A stretch of DNA of 64,000 nucleotides from Megalonaias nervosa (Eukaryota > Mollusca > Bivalvia > Unionida > Unionidae): the NCBI GenBank assembly GCA_016617855.1, contig JAECUM010009728.1, forward strand, positions 53,810 to 117,809, given 5' to 3'. A program made the position numbers and the translations under genes. The notes under the pieces are model-generated. The model ran no database searches. It saw only the letters and a program-made list of their open reading frames with translations, and was not told where the DNA came from. Shown here in pieces: positions 18,175 through 27,504 of the stretch; the first letter of the stretch is position 1, and the number at the start of each line of letters is the position of its first letter.

Positions 18175-19564
18175 ATGTTCAAGCGTATATCTGATTCCGC
18201 GTTTGACATGGACGCACCGGTTTTAAAAGATGAATCTGTGCGCGATTATCAATATTATTTTTATGACGCACGTACATCTGATGAGCGTGGAAGATTAGAG
18301 ATACAAGTTCAGGATACAAGCAGATATTTCTTACCCGCTGAAGCATTTATCGAGGTTGAAGGTGAAATTTTGCGAGCTGATAATACTCATACGCAGTTGA
18401 AACGGGTGTTAGTTTTGTTAATAATTGTATTATGGCGTTATTTAAAGGTGCAGCATATATCATTGATGGACGAGAGATTGAGGTCTGTCATGAAAACGTC
18501 GACGTTGCCACGACGATACTTGGTCTTGCGCGATATAGTGATGATTACTCAAAATCAGCTGGTCCGTCAATGATCTTTTCAAAGGATACTTCTAATTTTC
18601 CAGAGCATCAACAATATGAACTAAGACGACCAAGAAACTTTGCCAACAACGCTGATGTTGATGTGTGGCCGGTGGTTCGTGGTGCTGATCCAGATTTTAA
18701 CCTAGGATTTAGATCACGTCGAGCAATGTTAATCGGTGCAAGGAGAAGATTTTCATGTGCAATTCCATTATCACATATCTTTGGATTCTGTAGAAATGTT
18801 AGGAAGGTTATATTTGGAGCTAAGCATACAATTGCACTTGTGCGAAAGGGTACCGACGATGATGCAATATGGCGACCCGCTGGTACTGATGCTGGTAAAG
18901 TAATTCTTACAAAACTTTCTTTATGGATGCCAGTAATGACTCCAACAATACCTGAAGAAGAACATTTAATTTCTTTTATGAGTCAAGGTGGTAAATCCAT
19001 GTTATCATGGTTGACAATGACCACAGATTATATCGCGTAAACCGAGGAGCTATTGCTAATGGTTTATTTACTTGGCAAATAGCATCACAACAAGGTGTTT
19101 CTGCACCGCGACATATATTTATTGCATTACAAGATGCTACACGAGTAAACTCACAAAATCTAAGCATAATGACATTTGACACGCTTGGGGTTAGTGAAGT
19201 TTCTTTGCGGATAAACGGACATCAAGAACCTTCTGAAGAAGTGTTGCTAAATTTTGAAAATAATCATGTTGCGCGTGCATATCATCGATTGATGACATTT
19301 ATGGGACCTGATCAAAATATTGATACTGGTTTACAAATATCACAGCTAGATTTTACAACATTATATCCGATTTATTACTTTTCGTTGGAACATTTAGATT
19401 TAACCAGACAATCAATCGTTGACATATATTTTCGAGCTCGCGTAAACCGAGGAGCTATTGCTAATTACAGAGCTGTCGCTGTTATACTTAGCGATAAATC
19501 GATGTTGCTTGAAGGTGTTGGTGGACGAATGAGAGTTATTGATGCCCCAGTAGAAAACATGTAA
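18175..19564 (+). pseudogene. Element 2 major capsid protein, two frameshifts
   Basis: About 463 codons. YYFYDARTSDERGRLEIQVQ is near the start; FGFCRNVRKVIFGAKHTIAL and DDDAIWRPAG lie in the middle; FDTLGVSEVSLRINGHQ and the C-terminal AVILSDKSMLLEG follow. This is a Polinton double-jelly-roll capsid of a different lineage from Element 1. Frames change near 18405 and near 19030. The second break coincides with a 28-bp sequence also present at 19438-19465, so a templated insertion is likely. Confidence 0.75.
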
Positions 19565-19604
19565 TTAGATCGCCTGATTTAAAATCAGGATAATAATTAT
19601 AAAT

Positions 19605-20120
19605 GTCACATCTAGTTAATGTCAGTCTGACTCCTGGTCAGATTAAAAAGCTACAATCATCATCAAAAAATAATTGTGCGGAAAAATATCACTAAAGCGA
19701 GAACAAATCGCGAGTGGTCCGAATAAGCTATCATTATCAGAACGCCAGCATAAGCATTTCAATGAAGCAAAAAGAATGAATAAGGGTTTAAAACTCAATC
19801 TTTCTGCGAGTGTCATTAAAGACATCGTTAAAACGGGTGGCATATTTCCACTTCTCGCAGCAATACCAGCATTAATAGCCGCTGCAGCCCCAGCTGTTGC
19901 AAAAGCAGCTGCATTAGGCGCTGTTGGAACCGCTGCTGGAATGGCGTTAAATAAAGCAACGGGTCAAGGAATTATGCACGCAGAAAACTTAAAAAAAAGA
20001 TCACGGGCAAAACAACGCGGAAGACGTCTAAGAGCACCAAACGTTCCACAGCCGGGACGTCTAAGATTATCAGGCCCAGCATACGGTCGCGGTCTAAGAT
20101 TACCAAGGACCCCACATTAA
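19605..20120 (+). pseudogene. Element 2 basic/hydrophobic virion protein with TGGIF motif
   Basis: It starts MSHLVNVSLTPGQIKKLQSS; a frameshift near 19675 moves to the frame with LSLSERQHKHFNEAKR, then KTGGIFPLLAAIPALIAAAAP, an Ala-rich hydrophobic stretch, and a basic Arg-rich tail. The Gly-Gly before a hydrophobic segment parallels the QRGGF proteins of Element 1. Probably a protease-processed internal virion protein. Confidence 0.5.
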
Positions 20121-20182
20121 TGCAACGGAAAAGGTCTAAGACTACCCCGGTAACTTCGTCATCGAATTCGATGATTCTTCCT

Positions 20183-20614
20183 ATGTCCAATTTTGATTTA
20201 CTTAATGCCGCTAAGCAACTGAATATAAAAAACTTTAGAGGAGTTTTTATGCGTGATCAATTACCTCCTCTTGCGATGCGACAAGAAACTGGTATTATTA
20301 ATCTCGATAAAACCTCTGGACCAGGCACCCATTGGGTGGCGTATGCAATTGATCCACGTGGAATTATTTATTTTGATTCGTATGGGTTGGCACCACCAAA
20401 GGAATTTTTAAAATATGTAAACACAATGCAAAGCAAGAATTCGATGCGTTCTAAAATCTGGTATTCAACATTACCAACACAAAAAATAACTGATCCGCCG
20501 ATATGCGGTCGAGAAGTACTCGCTGTACTTGATGCTGTATCAAAATCAACAACACCACCTCATAAAGTCGCGCATGAATATACCACGTTGTCACACTTAA
20601 ACACATATCAGTAA
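20183..20614 (+). CDS. PRO: Element 2 adenain-like protease lacking the expected Cys
   Basis: Best start MSNFDLLNAAKQLNIKNF at 20183; the open frame extends upstream to 20120 in overlap with the previous gene. His lies in PGTHWVAY and Asp in IIYFDSYG. Where the family, and Element 1 (MVCGQYC), has C-G-x-x-C, this copy reads ICGREVLAV, with Val in place of the catalytic Cys. The frame is open but probably inactive; alternatively a compensated frameshift altered this stretch. Confidence 0.75.
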   Translation: MSNFDLLNAAKQLNIKNFRGVFMRDQLPPLAMRQETGIINLDKTSGPGTHWVAYAIDPRGIIYFDSYGLAPPKEFLKYVNTMQSKNSMRSKIWYSTLPTQKITDPPICGREVLAVLDAVSKSTTPPHKVAHEYTTLSHLNTYQ

Positions 20615-20619
20615 ATATA

Positions 20620-21684
20620 ATGGTAGATATTTATGGAAGATCTTCTCGCAAAGCTCAGCAGCAAATCGATTTATCTAAATATGCAACTCTTGATCAGCTC
20701 AGAAATGAAATCGATGATTTATTAAATATCACAAGTGTGGATCAAAATGAAGTCGTTGTTTTTCAGGATAAACAAGGGCGATTAAAAACGAGTAACATAC
20801 AATTGTTAGATGTTCTTATATGAATTCCCACCGTGGTTATTAATAATATCGTTATTTTTTCTGATCAAGGTAAAATACAAGATTCTGGTAAGTCAGTTAA
20901 CGATTTTATCAAGCGAGCTGGTGATTCATTTACGGGTAACATTATTATGAACCGAAATAAAATTATAGACCTTGGAAACCCAACCGTAGATACAGATGCA
21001 GCAACAAAAAAAATACGTCGATGATCAAGAATCTAAGTACGTATTAGTCAACGGTGGTATAATGCGTGCATTTCTCAACATGAATAATAATGGTATTAAT
21101 AATCTTAGAACACCAGAATCATATTTTGACACTGCAACAAAGAAATATGTAGACGATAGCAACATTCCTATAACAACTTCGTTAAAAACAATCAATGATG
21201 AAATGAATACACTCAATGGTACTTTTGCTAATCACGTACAAACTTTCTTAAATTTTCATAGAAACATAAACAAACCCATTGAAGATTTTTTTGGGGAACA
21301 ACCAACCGTTGATTTGAAACTCTCCGACATTAACTTGAAACTCAACGACATTATTAACGGAATACCTAGTATTGTTCAAAAACTAATCTGATTAAAATTC
21401 CTCACAATCAGATCGTCAATGTGGTATACACAGTAGCATCAGGATCAACAACATGGACACAGCAAACTAAAACTCTCGAACATACCGCAGAAGTAACTGG
21501 GTTATACAGGTTATCTATGTACGGTTTGGAAATTACTGCGGCCACTTCATTATCACCGAATGTATATCATAATCCTCTATTGGTGATGCTAACCAAGAAC
21601 ATCAAAGAAACGTTTACGTTAACATCAACGGAAATGCCCCAGAGACGTTACTGGTGGTGCCTAGAATTCGTAGCTGAATCTTAA
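20620..21684 (+). pseudogene. Element 2 fibre-like protein with DAATKKYVDD repeats, broken
   Basis: The N-terminus has KAQQQIDLSKYATLDQL. Two repeats follow: SFTGNIIMNRNKIIDLGNP with DTDAATKK, and GGIMRAFLNMNNNGINNL with FDTATKKYVDD. This repeat style is known from phage tail-fibre and collar proteins, and trimeric fibres attach virions to cells. The C-terminal part (21421-21684) is Thr-rich and beta-like. Breaks: TGA at 20821 in frame, a shift in an A-run near 21005 and a stop at 21389. No equivalent was seen in Element 1. Confidence 0.6.
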
Positions 21685-21713
21685 TTACTTAATTAAATGA
21701 CGTTGTTAGTATA

Positions 21714-22220
21714 ATGAATCAAGTGAATGAGTCACTTATCGTCGTTCAACGTCACAGATACACTCAAGTATGTGAGTGTCAAACCAAACTAAAAAATATT
21801 ATCGACGATTACACAATAAAAGTAAAAAAATATCGCAGGCGTATGATTGTTATTGATATAATCGTTTACTCAGTTTCTGCTGTTGTTGCTGGAACCGGAT
21901 TATTATTATCAACAATAACAATGACAGCACCTGCAGTTGCAACAATTGTTGTTTCAACGGCAACAACATGCGCAGGCATTCTCAGTATTATCGCTAAGAA
22001 AATATCTATGTGTACAAATGATAAATTACACGAGTATATAACAAAACTACACACAGCAACAACATCTTATTCTAAACTATCATCGTATCTTTCTGTGTAT
22101 CTCAGCGATGGTAAAATATCTGATGAGGAGTTCGCAACGATAATGAAAACCTACTATGAAGCATTTAAAATGGAACGCAATGCGTTCTCTAGAGATTTTA
22201 GTGATAAAGTAACTAACTGA
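21714..22220 (+). CDS. Element 2 hydrophobic-hairpin protein
   Basis: 168 residues. The N-terminal helix has a CECQTKLKNIIDDY segment. Two hydrophobic segments (about 43-70 and 74-97) are separated by a short Pro-containing turn. A C-terminal helix contains YLSDGKISDEEFATIMK. This layout matches a recurrent Polinton/adintovirus gene with a membrane hairpin and a DGKISDEEF-type tail; its role is unknown, possibly membrane-associated virion assembly. Intact. Confidence 0.55.
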   Translation: MNQVNESLIVVQRHRYTQVCECQTKLKNIIDDYTIKVKKYRRRMIVIDIIVYSVSAVVAGTGLLLSTITMTAPAVATIVVSTATTCAGILSIIAKKISMCTNDKLHEYITKLHTATTSYSKLSSYLSVYLSDGKISDEEFATIMKTYYEAFKMERNAFSRDFSDKVTN

Positions 22221-22330
22221 AGGTTAAATTCATGAGATTGCTTTCTATTAAATAACGGAGTATTTTAAATAATGTCGACGTTGGAAATATTACAACAGAT
22301 CGTCACTAATACAACGCCGTCAAAACTGAT

Positions 22331-23062
22331 ATGATATCATTAAGTTCGACCAAGCCTGAATTTAGCGTTAACTTTCCAACTGCAATTCCAGCAAGTGAAA
22401 TAGCGCTAGCACAATTAAGAGTTTATCATAGCTGGCCAAATATCAGGTCAAAATCGTTTGGTGGACTACCAGCAAATAATTCACTGGTATTTGCGAATAA
22501 GAATAAACCTGATGGAACTCCTGATTGGCAAGTTGTTGGAATTTCAACGGGCAGTTATCAAATAGAACAGATTAATGATGAGTTCCAACGCAGAATTAAA
22601 TCTTTCACAGGAAAAGAATCCAAAATAGCAATCACTGTTTACGAACCAACATTATCAGCGGCGACTGAAATAAATTCCCCTGATTATGTTGCAGATATTT
22701 ATCAAAGTTCCATCAGATCTGTGTTAGGATGGCCTGATGTTCCTGACCAAAAATCAAATGGAATTACAGAATCAACCAAAAATGAATTTAAAATAAGCGA
22801 AAAAAGATTCATTAAAGATCCAGAATATCGAAACAAAAATGTATGGTATTATATAGCATTTGAAATTGATCCAAGCAACGATGAATATTACTTTACTGAT
22901 TTCGACGGTCAAAGAATCCCTAAGATAACTAGATCAACATTTAATCTTATCATCGTAGACGCCAGGACGGGGACTACTAGAGATATTGTTAATGAAGAAT
23001 TTTTGAAAATATTTTTAGATCCTCTTAAGCCTGAATACGATAAAAAAAACTTAATGATTTAA
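22331..23062 (+). CDS. Element 2 penton-like protein
   Basis: 243 residues. The start MISLSSTKPEFSVNFPTAIP and LAQLRVYHSWPNIRSKSF fit the N-terminal strands of penton-type single-jelly-roll proteins of this Polinton lineage. The middle has GSYQIEQINDEFQRRI and the C-terminal half is acidic. The downstream frame 23053-23746 ends in strands typical of the same protein class, so the gene may once have been longer or be followed by a second jelly-roll gene. Confidence 0.6.
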   Translation: MISLSSTKPEFSVNFPTAIPASEIALAQLRVYHSWPNIRSKSFGGLPANNSLVFANKNKPDGTPDWQVVGISTGSYQIEQINDEFQRRIKSFTGKESKIAITVYEPTLSAATEINSPDYVADIYQSSIRSVLGWPDVPDQKSNGITESTKNEFKISEKRFIKDPEYRNKNVWYYIAFEIDPSNDEYYFTDFDGQRIPKITRSTFNLIIVDARTGTTRDIVNEEFLKIFLDPLKPEYDKKNLMI

Positions 23063-23746
23063 GAAGTTTATTTATTTCATTACCTCAACATTATGACGAT
23101 GGTGTAAAAAATCAGATAATCGAGTCAATAAAACATTTAAATGGGATCTTATTTGATTTATATATCGCTAATCGAAGTATTATAAACGTTGCGACTAAAG
23201 TCGATAAAAATATTTACACATCTCCAAAACCTAAGCAATTATTTCTTGATCATTACAAAATAACAGAAAAAGATTTACAAACATTTATAATACCAGATTT
23301 AAATAACGCTGAAATAAAAAAAAACAACTCAACGATGTTATTGATGAATATTTCCCTAAAATACATGCAGCGTGGATAAAAATAGCCCCACCACCGGTTA
23401 TTCTTAAACATAACAACGATCCATACGGTGGAGGCCGTCATATCTCGCCTCAAATTGTTAATATAACATCAACGATCGCAGTCAATCTAGTATGTGATGT
23501 AATTGATGGCAGCTATCAAGTAGATCTTTCAAAATCTAGCCAGGCCCAGCAAGGATATATATTATATTCATTTAGCCCTCAAGTGCCTCCCGGGTGGTTA
23601 ATTGTATCTGAACCAATTAACCCCGTTTATCTACGTGTACATAATCCGTTATTATCAAGAAGACACTTCAAACTTACTGATCAGCAAGGACGTAATTTGG
23701 ATTTACAGAATGAAACGTTAAGTATAAATCTGTATGTGAGATCATA
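23053..23746 (+). pseudogene. Broken continuation or second penton-type protein
   Basis: The frame starting inside the end of the penton-like gene (SLPQHYDDGVKNQIIESIKH...) runs to an A-run near 23317, where it shifts. The continuation ends with SRRHFKLTDQQGRNLDLQNE and a stop at 23744-23746. FxLTDQxGRxLDL near a C-terminus is typical of penton-type jelly-rolls. There is no clear ATG, so it is either the frameshifted C-terminal part of 22331 or a separate gene. Confidence 0.45.
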
Positions 23747-23983
23747 GAGCGTTTTATCACAATGCGTCATTAAAAAAAAAATAAAATATCCGAATAGGAT
23801 CAGAATAGTTTGTTTTTTTACTGGGTAGATCAAATTATAAGTAAATAACCTATATACTTACCAGGGATTTTGTTTAGCCATTATCACATTAACTCCACTT
23901 TCACTTTCATTATCACTTTCATTTTCACATTCATTTTCATTTTCACAATGCTCTCTTAACTGTCTTATACGAAAGTTTATAAT
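23747..23983. other. AT-rich spacer with TTTCAC/TTTCAT repeats
   Basis: No gene seen. A short imperfect hexanucleotide array (CATTTTCACATTCATTTTCAC type) lies at about 23890-23950. Confidence 0.4.
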
Positions 23984-24286
23984 CTATTTCTGTTCGTATT
24001 CATGAGATAGTTCTAGCTTAATTTTGTCAATAGCTCGCGAGAGAGGTACAAACAGCTTTACCTGATTATCTGTAGCTGTTGACAGCGACTGTAACATTGC
24101 CTGCTGGATAAATTTCATGAATTTATAATCAGATGGTAGTGTGTACTTGTTCTCTAATTTTCGTTGTTGTAATGATTCAAAATCACATAGAATTTTTTCA
24201 GGATTAAGATTATCAGATATATTTACACCGTTATGCTGTAATTTTTTAATCGCAGAAATAATAACATTAATGTTTTCAGAATTCAT
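23984..24286 (-). CDS. Unknown 100-residue protein, minus strand
   Basis: An intact frame starting MNSENINVIISAIKKLQHNG and predicted largely helical, with no recognised motif. It is the first minus-strand gene after the capsid block. It stays open in a neighbourhood where most frames are broken, which favours a real gene, but I cannot assign a function. Confidence 0.45.
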   Translation of the reverse strand: MNSENINVIISAIKKLQHNGVNISDNLNPEKILCDFESLQQRKLENKYTLPSDYKFMKFIQQAMLQSLSTATDNQVKLFVPLSRAIDKIKLELSHEYEQK

Positions 24287-24339
24287 TATATTATATATGC
24301 TTGTTTAATATAAAAATAATGGTCCCTAAGGACCGTTTC

Positions 24340-24495
24340 AAGATGATTATATACATATGAAAATGATTATATACATATGAAGATGATTATATACATATTA
24401 TTATGATTATATACATATTATTATGATTATATACATATGAAGATGACTATATACATATGATTATGATTATATACATATGATTATGATTATATCTT
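24340..24495. repeat. ~20-bp tandem repeat (TGATTATATACATATGAAGA type)
   Basis: About eight copies of a 20-bp unit with small variants, all containing GATTATATACATAT. Confidence 0.8.
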
Positions 24496-24767
24496 AATTA
24501 AGGACAGCACAAAACACAGAATCTTAATTACAGTAGCGTATTTACAGCACAGTTACATATAAACTTATCCTATGGACGCATTCGCATAGACACCCCCCCC
24601 AGCGAATTCCTAATCGAAACGAAATATTAGAAATTCAGAGGGCTGTCTAGGCATTGCGATTTTATGTAAACCCCCCCCCCCAAATCAAGCATATTTACAG
24701 TAACGTACTTACAGTAACGTATCTACAGCAAGCATATTTACAGCAATTATATACAAGGTTTTGTTGT

Positions 24768-24936
24768 GGACGGCACAGTTACATATAAACTTAATTCTAA
24801 GAACGTTAACTCTAGGACGGCACAGTTACATATAAACTTAATTCTAAGAACTTTAACTCTAGGACAACACAGTTACATATAAACTTAATTCTAAGAACGT
24901 TAACTCTATGACGGCACAGTTACATATAAACTTAAC
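24768..24936. repeat. Four 47-bp tandem units
   Basis: The units start at 24768, 24815, 24862 and 24909 with GGACGGCACAGTTACATATA or a close variant; the last is shortened. Related pieces occur at 24504-24570. Long C-runs lie nearby at about 24592-24600 and 24669-24681. Confidence 0.75.
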
Positions 24937-24958
24937 TAACTTATCCTAGGGCCTTTTC

Positions 24959-25078
24959 TCTACGTTTCAATAGAAACTTGCACACCCTCCCCATATAATC
25001 AACCCGGAGGAGTGCAAAAGTACACCCACCACGTGTTGACATAGTGGGAAAGTGTGTAAATCTCTATTGAAACGTAGA
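24959..25078. repeat. 120-bp hairpin/MITE-like inverted repeat
   Basis: TCTACGTTTCAATAGA (24959-24974) pairs perfectly with 25063-25078, and the pairing continues imperfectly inward for about 17 more bases. It has the look of a small foldback element; no target duplication is evident. Confidence 0.5.
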
Positions 25079-25146
25079 ACGGGGCGGCCTTCGGCCCCAA
25101 TTAAATAAATTTTTTGGCATAATATTGCCTTCGTAGACATTTGCCA

Positions 25147-25221
25147 TTCACGAGATTCGAACCACGGACCTTGAGCATGAGAGCCAAGCGAGTTAGCAAT
25201 CGGCCACCGGACTTCAGTATG
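25147..25221 (-). tRNA. tRNA-like sequence, possibly a SINE head
   Basis: On the minus strand TGGCCGATTGC resembles an A box and GGTTCGAATCTC fits a B box, 40-45 nt apart, with an anticodon-arm-like CTCTCATGCTC between them (CAT anticodon possible). The acceptor ends do not pair well, so it is more likely a decayed tRNA or tRNA-derived repeat than a working tRNA. Confidence 0.3.
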
Positions 25222-25277
25222 TATACATAATGAAAATATTAGTATATAGTTAGCGCATAATGTACTTAGCGTAACAG

Positions 25278-25362
25278 AATAAAATCAGAATTTATTGTAA
25301 ATTTCTTAATAAAATCAGAATTTATTGTGAATTTCTTAATAAAATCAGAATTTATTTTCAGT
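25278..25362. repeat. Three 30-bp tandem units
   Basis: AATAAAATCAGAATTTATTG-type units start at 25278, 25308 and 25338. Confidence 0.7.
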
Positions 25363-26600
25363 TTCCAAATGCTTGAAACTGCATTACACAAAACCCACAG
25401 CTAAAGTCTGTATTAATCAGACGTTGCCAAGGATACAAAAATAATCGATAGCTATACAAACACGCAATGCCAGCTCATTTCTAAAAATACCCTCATGTAC
25501 AAACTACTGGGTTGCATAAGAACGTAGAAAATATAAATATTATTGAGATTTTATAGAATAATGTGCATAATAGCATCATTATTTATACAACGATAAAATT
25601 ATTGAAACTTCTCAATTGTTGTAGGGTAGTTTGCACGACTAAAAATGAGGAATTTGAACAAAATTCAGTGATTTTGATGGGAAATTTACACGATAAAATC
25701 AAGAAATCTTAACAATTTTGCTAAATTTCATTTTATATAATATAATATGATTTTTGGCATATTTTTATAAAACTGAATAAATCTGATAAATCTGATCAAA
25801 TTTCATAAACCAATCGTTGATTGGGCTGGGGGTTTGGCATGAAAAAGAAAAGCGAACAAAATTCATAAAATCTGATGGGGTGATTGCACGATTAAATCAA
25901 GAGACTCAAACAATTTTCATAAATCTGATGGGTAAAAACCCCAGCGATTCTCTAATTGATTTTGATGATTTTTCGATAAATTTGACAATAACTCACTAAA
26001 AACTGACAACAAAATAAGAAATTTTGCTCAAAAATCAATTCATTGTTAGCAAAAAATAGTGATATTTTAGCCAAAGATTTCTATAAAATCGAAAAATCAT
26101 CAAAATCAATTAGAGAATCGCTGGGGTTTTGACCCTACCAGCGCTACAAAATCTAGCAGAATTTCATTGATTTTTGGTCATTTTTCATGAAAAAAACGAG
26201 ATTTTCGAACAAAAAACCAACAAAAAACGAGATTTTCGAACAAAATCAACAGAATAAAAAAACCATTAAATATTTATAAAGGCGATTTTTATTTGCAATA
26301 CTGTTGAGATTTATATGTATAACTAAATTCATTGAAATGTTTTTACAGTCGAAGTTTGGACAATCAGAGAATGTGATATATGTTTTGTGTACTATTGAAA
26401 TCGATACTTACTCAAACAGTATGTGTTCTGACCCAAACTCGTAATATCATTCGTACAACAAGTACGACAACTACGATATTTACTATTATGTTTGACGGAG
26501 TTGTCTCGTTTCATTATCTGATACCATTGCATCATGAAAAAAACATCTACATAAAACACGTGAAACTATGAAAGCAAAAAAGGGGAAAGAAAGAGATATT
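25363..26600. repeat. AT-rich non-coding region with a perfect 43-bp inverted repeat
   Basis: No convincing gene. 25935-25977 and 26088-26130 are perfect 43-bp inverted copies around a 110-bp loop. A ~23-bp direct repeat (ACGAGATTTTCGAAC core) occurs at about 26198 and 26226. Short open frames at 25817 and 26380 have low-complexity composition and are not called. Confidence 0.6.
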
Positions 26601-26603
26601 GGT

Positions 26604-27119
26604 TTATGAAGAAGGTTCTGGTAGAATAACATACTGGAATATAATCTTTTGTAGAAATCTTTTGGAAAAAGCAGATCTCCTGATATTATCTGCCACGTAT
26701 TTTACTGAAGGTGGTGTTATGTTAAAGTATTTACTAGCAGAATTAATTGATTTAAATATAATTTCTTCGCCATCTGTATTTGTGGATTTAACAGCTTTTC
26801 GTCCGAATAGTTTACACCTCCCTGTATTTCCCGACTTGCAATTTTGACTCAGTGTAACAATTCGCAGGTTATCAAGCGAGTTATCAAGCTTATTACCACT
26901 AATGTGATCAATTACGTATCCATCTTTAATGATCCCAAAATAACACTCGAACACGAATCTATGTGATAAATATCTTTTTTTCTGGTCATTAAATCTAAGA
27001 TAACCAGTATTATCAACACTACCGACTGGTTTCTTTAATCTACAGTTCCTAATTACACCATCACGAGATGCTTCATAATTGGAGATGATTGGATGCTTCA
27101 CAAACTCATTTTGCTCCAT
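26604..27119 (-). CDS. HNH homing endonuclease with NUMOD1-like tail
   Basis: 171 residues, intact. The N-terminal part has NYEASRDGVIRN; the HNH core is HRFVFECYFGIIKDGYVIDH then GNKLDNSLDNLRIVTLSQN (about residues 53-90). The C-terminal FKSINSASKYFNITPPSVKYV resembles the NUMOD1 helix-turn-helix DNA-binding module. Such free-standing endonucleases occur in phages and large DNA viruses, where they spread their own gene. It lies on the minus strand upstream of the Cys-rich gene. Confidence 0.7.
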   Translation of the reverse strand: MEQNEFVKHPIISNYEASRDGVIRNCRLKKPVGSVDNTGYLRFNDQKKRYLSHRFVFECYFGIIKDGYVIDHISGNKLDNSLDNLRIVTLSQNCKSGNTGRCKLFGRKAVKSTNTDGEEIIFKSINSASKYFNITPPSVKYVADNIRRSAFSKRFLQKIIFQYVILPEPSS

Positions 27120-27242
27120 TTATATACTAATATTATTTGTTTAAATCATTATTTTGAAAATCTAGCGAGATAATCTTCTTCGGTCTTTATAGGAGATTCA
27201 CCTGACAATGTCATGGTGGGTTTTTTTTATCGTAATATCGTT

Positions 27243-27458
27243 TCAGCTCTCTGTATTTTTTACCACCGCATTGTACACAAGCTGAGTTTTTCCTCTGACT
27301 CCAACACCACACCGCATACACGGTTTTGGTCCAAAACTAACTTGTCTAACGCATTGCATGTGAAAGCCGCAGAATTCGTTTACGCATGCTTTGTTACAAG
27401 GAGAAGTATATCCGATCATAAGCCAATGGCATCGATTCTTTGTTTGAATCATATACAA
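27243..27458 (-). CDS. Small Cys-rich (zinc-ribbon-like) protein
   Basis: 71 residues with RCHW, SPCNKACVNEFCGFHM and KPCMRCGVGVRGKTQL, about eight cysteines plus histidines in paired C-x2-C/C-x3-C spacing. A small Cys-rich gene of this design is often seen beside Polinton polymerases. The C-terminal Cys pair expected after KTQL is out of frame, so the tail may be shifted. It is divergent from PolB. Confidence 0.5.
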   Translation of the reverse strand: MYMIQTKNRCHWLMIGYTSPCNKACVNEFCGFHMQCVRQVSFGPKPCMRCGVGVRGKTQLVYNAVVKNTES

Positions 27459-27504
27459 AAAAGATTAAAATTCAATTAAATATATATTTGTCCTAATTAT
27501 AATA

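Noticed and set aside
24340..24495. Possible CRISPR-like array
   Set aside because: The units are contiguous 20-mers without unique spacers; simple tandem repeat.
25817..26571. Short open frames of about 60 residues
   Set aside because: AT-rich repeat sequence, one overlapping an inverted-repeat arm; no start context or conserved motif.
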